Origin: a virus
Direction: 5' to 3' (one strand)
DNA length: 33,789 bases
Virus record (IMG/VR): IMGVR_UViG_3300025168_000315
Location: 1-33,789 of that record
In this document: piece after piece, positions 32,466 to 33,789 of the stretch
Layout: each line of letters starts with the position of its first letter
Position numbering within the stretch: the stretch's first letter is position 1
Translations under genes and position numbers: made by a program
Notes under the pieces: generated by a model
Told to the model about the DNA's origin: nothing
The model's database searches: none
What the model saw: the letters and a program-made list of their open reading frames with translations, nothing else

Positions 32466-33374
32466 ATGGCAATTTCACGCGCCCAATTACTAAAAGAACT
32501 TCTTCCCGGATTGAATGCTTTATTCGGATTGGAGTACGCTAAGTACGGGGAAGAAACTTCAGAGATTTTTGAAACAGAATCTTCTGACCGTTCTTTTGAA
32601 GAAGAAACAAAGCTGTCAGGATTTTCTGCGGCACCTGTTAAAGACGAAGGCTCTGCCATCGAATATGACAATGCCCAAGAGACCTTTACGGCTCGATATA
32701 CACACGAAACCATTGCAATGGGATTTTCGGTGACTGAGGAAGCGATTGAAGATAATCTTTATGACTCCTTGTCAGCCAGATATACCAAAGCACTGGCTCG
32801 TGCTATGGCTTACACGAAGCAAGTTAAGGGGGCAGCAATCCTTAACAACGCTTTCGCTGCAGCTACAACTTATGGGGACGGACAGACTCTTTGTTCTACT
32901 GCTCACCCATTAGTTTCTGGTGGTACCAACTCAAACCGTCCAACTACAGCCGCTGATTTGAATGAGACTTCTTTGGAAGCCGCTATTATTCAGATTGGGG
33001 GTTGGACTGATGAACGTGGTTTGTTGATCGCTGCTAGACCTACTAAGCTTGTAATTCCGTCTGACCTCCAGTTCGTGGCAACACGTTTGTTGGAGACAGA
33101 AGGTCGAGTTGGCACTGCAGACAATGACCTCAACGCGATTCGCAGTAACGGTGCAATTCCGGGCGGATACACAGTCAACCACTATCTTACTGATACAGAT
33201 GCGTGGTTCTTGATGACTGATGTACCGAACGGGTTGAAGCACTTTGTGCGAACCCCGATGTCAACGTCTATGGATGCTGACTTCGATACGGGTAACAGCC
33301 GATACAAGGCAAGAGAAAGGTACTCCTTTGGGGTATCTGATCCGCTTGGTATCTACGGTTCACCCGGAGCGTAA
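32466..33374 (+). CDS. major capsid protein (Mu gpT-like HK97 fold)
   Basis: This encodes 302 residues with AGGAG before the ATG at 32466. The N-terminal scaffold-like helix region is followed by YTHETIAMGFSVTEEAIEDN, then LCSTAHPLVSGGTNSNRPTTAADL, ARPTKLVIPSDLQFVATRLLE and ERYSFGVSDPLGIYGSPGA, an order like Mu gpT-type major capsid proteins. It is the last gene before a strong terminator, as expected for the most abundant virion protein. Confidence 0.9.
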   Translation: MAISRAQLLKELLPGLNALFGLEYAKYGEETSEIFETESSDRSFEEETKLSGFSAAPVKDEGSAIEYDNAQETFTARYTHETIAMGFSVTEEAIEDNLYDSLSARYTKALARAMAYTKQVKGAAILNNAFAAATTYGDGQTLCSTAHPLVSGGTNSNRPTTAADLNETSLEAAIIQIGGWTDERGLLIAARPTKLVIPSDLQFVATRLLETEGRVGTADNDLNAIRSNGAIPGGYTVNHYLTDTDAWFLMTDVPNGLKHFVRTPMSTSMDADFDTGNSRYKARERYSFGVSDPLGIYGSPGA

Positions 33375-33379
33375 TGAAG

Positions 33380-33405
33380 AAGGGGGTGTAAAAGCCCCCT
33401 TTTTT
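33380..33405 (+). terminator. rho-independent terminator after the capsid gene
   Basis: AAGGGGG (33380-33386) pairs with CCCCCTT (33395-33401) over an 8-base loop, and the T-run continues to 33405. It starts six bases after the capsid stop and would keep capsid transcription separate from the next gene. Confidence 0.92.
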
Positions 33406-33476
33406 ATGTAATCTATAATATTCTATCCCTGACAGGGGCATACTGCGCCTGACACTAGCCACGACAGGAGATACTC

Positions 33477-33789
33477 ATGGCGAATACAACTTTTAACGGC
33501 CCCGTCCGTTCCGAAAACGGTTTTGAAACCGTATCTAAAAATGCAACTACTGGTGAAATTACAATCATCAGTGGTAACAAAATGGCTACCGAAGCCCTTG
33601 GCTCTGCCGGTATAGAAGGCACTGCCGAACTCTATATTACTCAAGTAGAACGCTTTAAAAGTGACACCACTACTGATGTAAACATTGTTAAAACGACAAT
33701 CATGCTAGATCTTACTGGTCTTGCTTCTACCGCTGCTGGCGACATTATTGGTGATGCTGACACTGGAGTAGCCTATATAGGCCGTGTCA
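33477..33789 (+). CDS. structural protein, 3' partial
   Basis: An ATG at 33477 has AGGAG eight bases upstream and opens a frame that runs off the right edge with at least 104 codons and no stop. The product (MANTTFNGPVRSENGFETVS, then IEGTAELYITQVERF) is beta-rich and low in charge, like the capsid-adjacent structural or tail-associated proteins of marine phages. Its place after the capsid terminator fits the start of the tail or head-completion genes, which lie outside the window. Confidence 0.8.
   Translation, partial: MANTTFNGPVRSENGFETVSKNATTGEITIISGNKMATEALGSAGIEGTAELYITQVERFKSDTTTDVNIVKTTIMLDLTGLASTAAGDIIGDADTGVAYIGRV

Noticed and set aside
33414-33419. TATAAT before the last structural gene
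   Set aside because: No -35 box at proper spacing; left as a possible weak promoter only.

Overview
The window is a continuous piece of a tailed double-stranded DNA phage (Caudoviricetes). The evidence is a head-assembly run on the + strand (small and large terminase, portal, scaffold, decoration, major capsid), a phage replication module on the - strand, dense packing with 1, 4 and 8 bp start/stop overlaps, and no host genes. The portal resembles the long P22-type portals of podoviruses. Together with a family A polymerase, an AEP primase-helicase and a giant polyvalent virion protein, this suggests a marine podovirus-like phage, but no tail gene is visible to prove it. No integrase or recognisable repressor gene lies in the window. 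The host cannot be fixed from sequence alone.

Layout. 1-4897 (+): 3' part of a giant polyvalent protein with a zincin-like HExxH motif, open at the left edge; it probably ends the late operon. 4968-16042 (-): replication and nucleotide-processing block, read right to left: secreted thermonuclease, VRR-NUC nuclease, small proteins, DUF3310-like protein, family A DNA polymerase, Cas4/RecB-like nuclease, HNH-like basic protein, SNF2 helicase, then a separate transcription unit (Gam-like protein, HTH protein, two-domain SSB) with its own promoter and terminator, then primase-helicase. 15960-22789 (-): accessory block with a DUF3150-like protein, a MoxR-type AAA+ ATPase, a metallopeptidase-VWA protein and several unknowns. 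A perfect 19-bp palindrome lies 29-36 bp before the start codons of four of its genes. 22890-23530: sigma70-type promoter, an iteron-rich candidate origin of replication, and a tandem array carrying more palindromes. 23586-24786 (-): a three-gene unit with duplicated 50-bp leaders and its own terminator. 24787-25187: intergenic region with another palindrome copy and a likely late promoter. 25188-33789 (+): terminase, portal, small protein, GroES-like co-chaperonin, scaffold, unknown protein, decoration, capsid, terminator, then a structural gene cut by the right edge.

How it works together (inference). The candidate origin and divergent control region sits between the early (-) and late (+) halves. 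The early half supplies priming, unwinding, DNA synthesis, ssDNA binding and nucleases. The AAA+/VWA cassette looks like a MoxR-type remodelling system under shared control through the repeated palindromes. The late half builds the head, helped by a phage co-chaperonin. The most interesting observations are the palindrome regulon over the MoxR-VWA cassette, the iteron array, the internal ribosome-binding site splitting the SSB gene into two possible products, three coding-quality small genes of 36-48 codons, and a structured intergenic RNA candidate.
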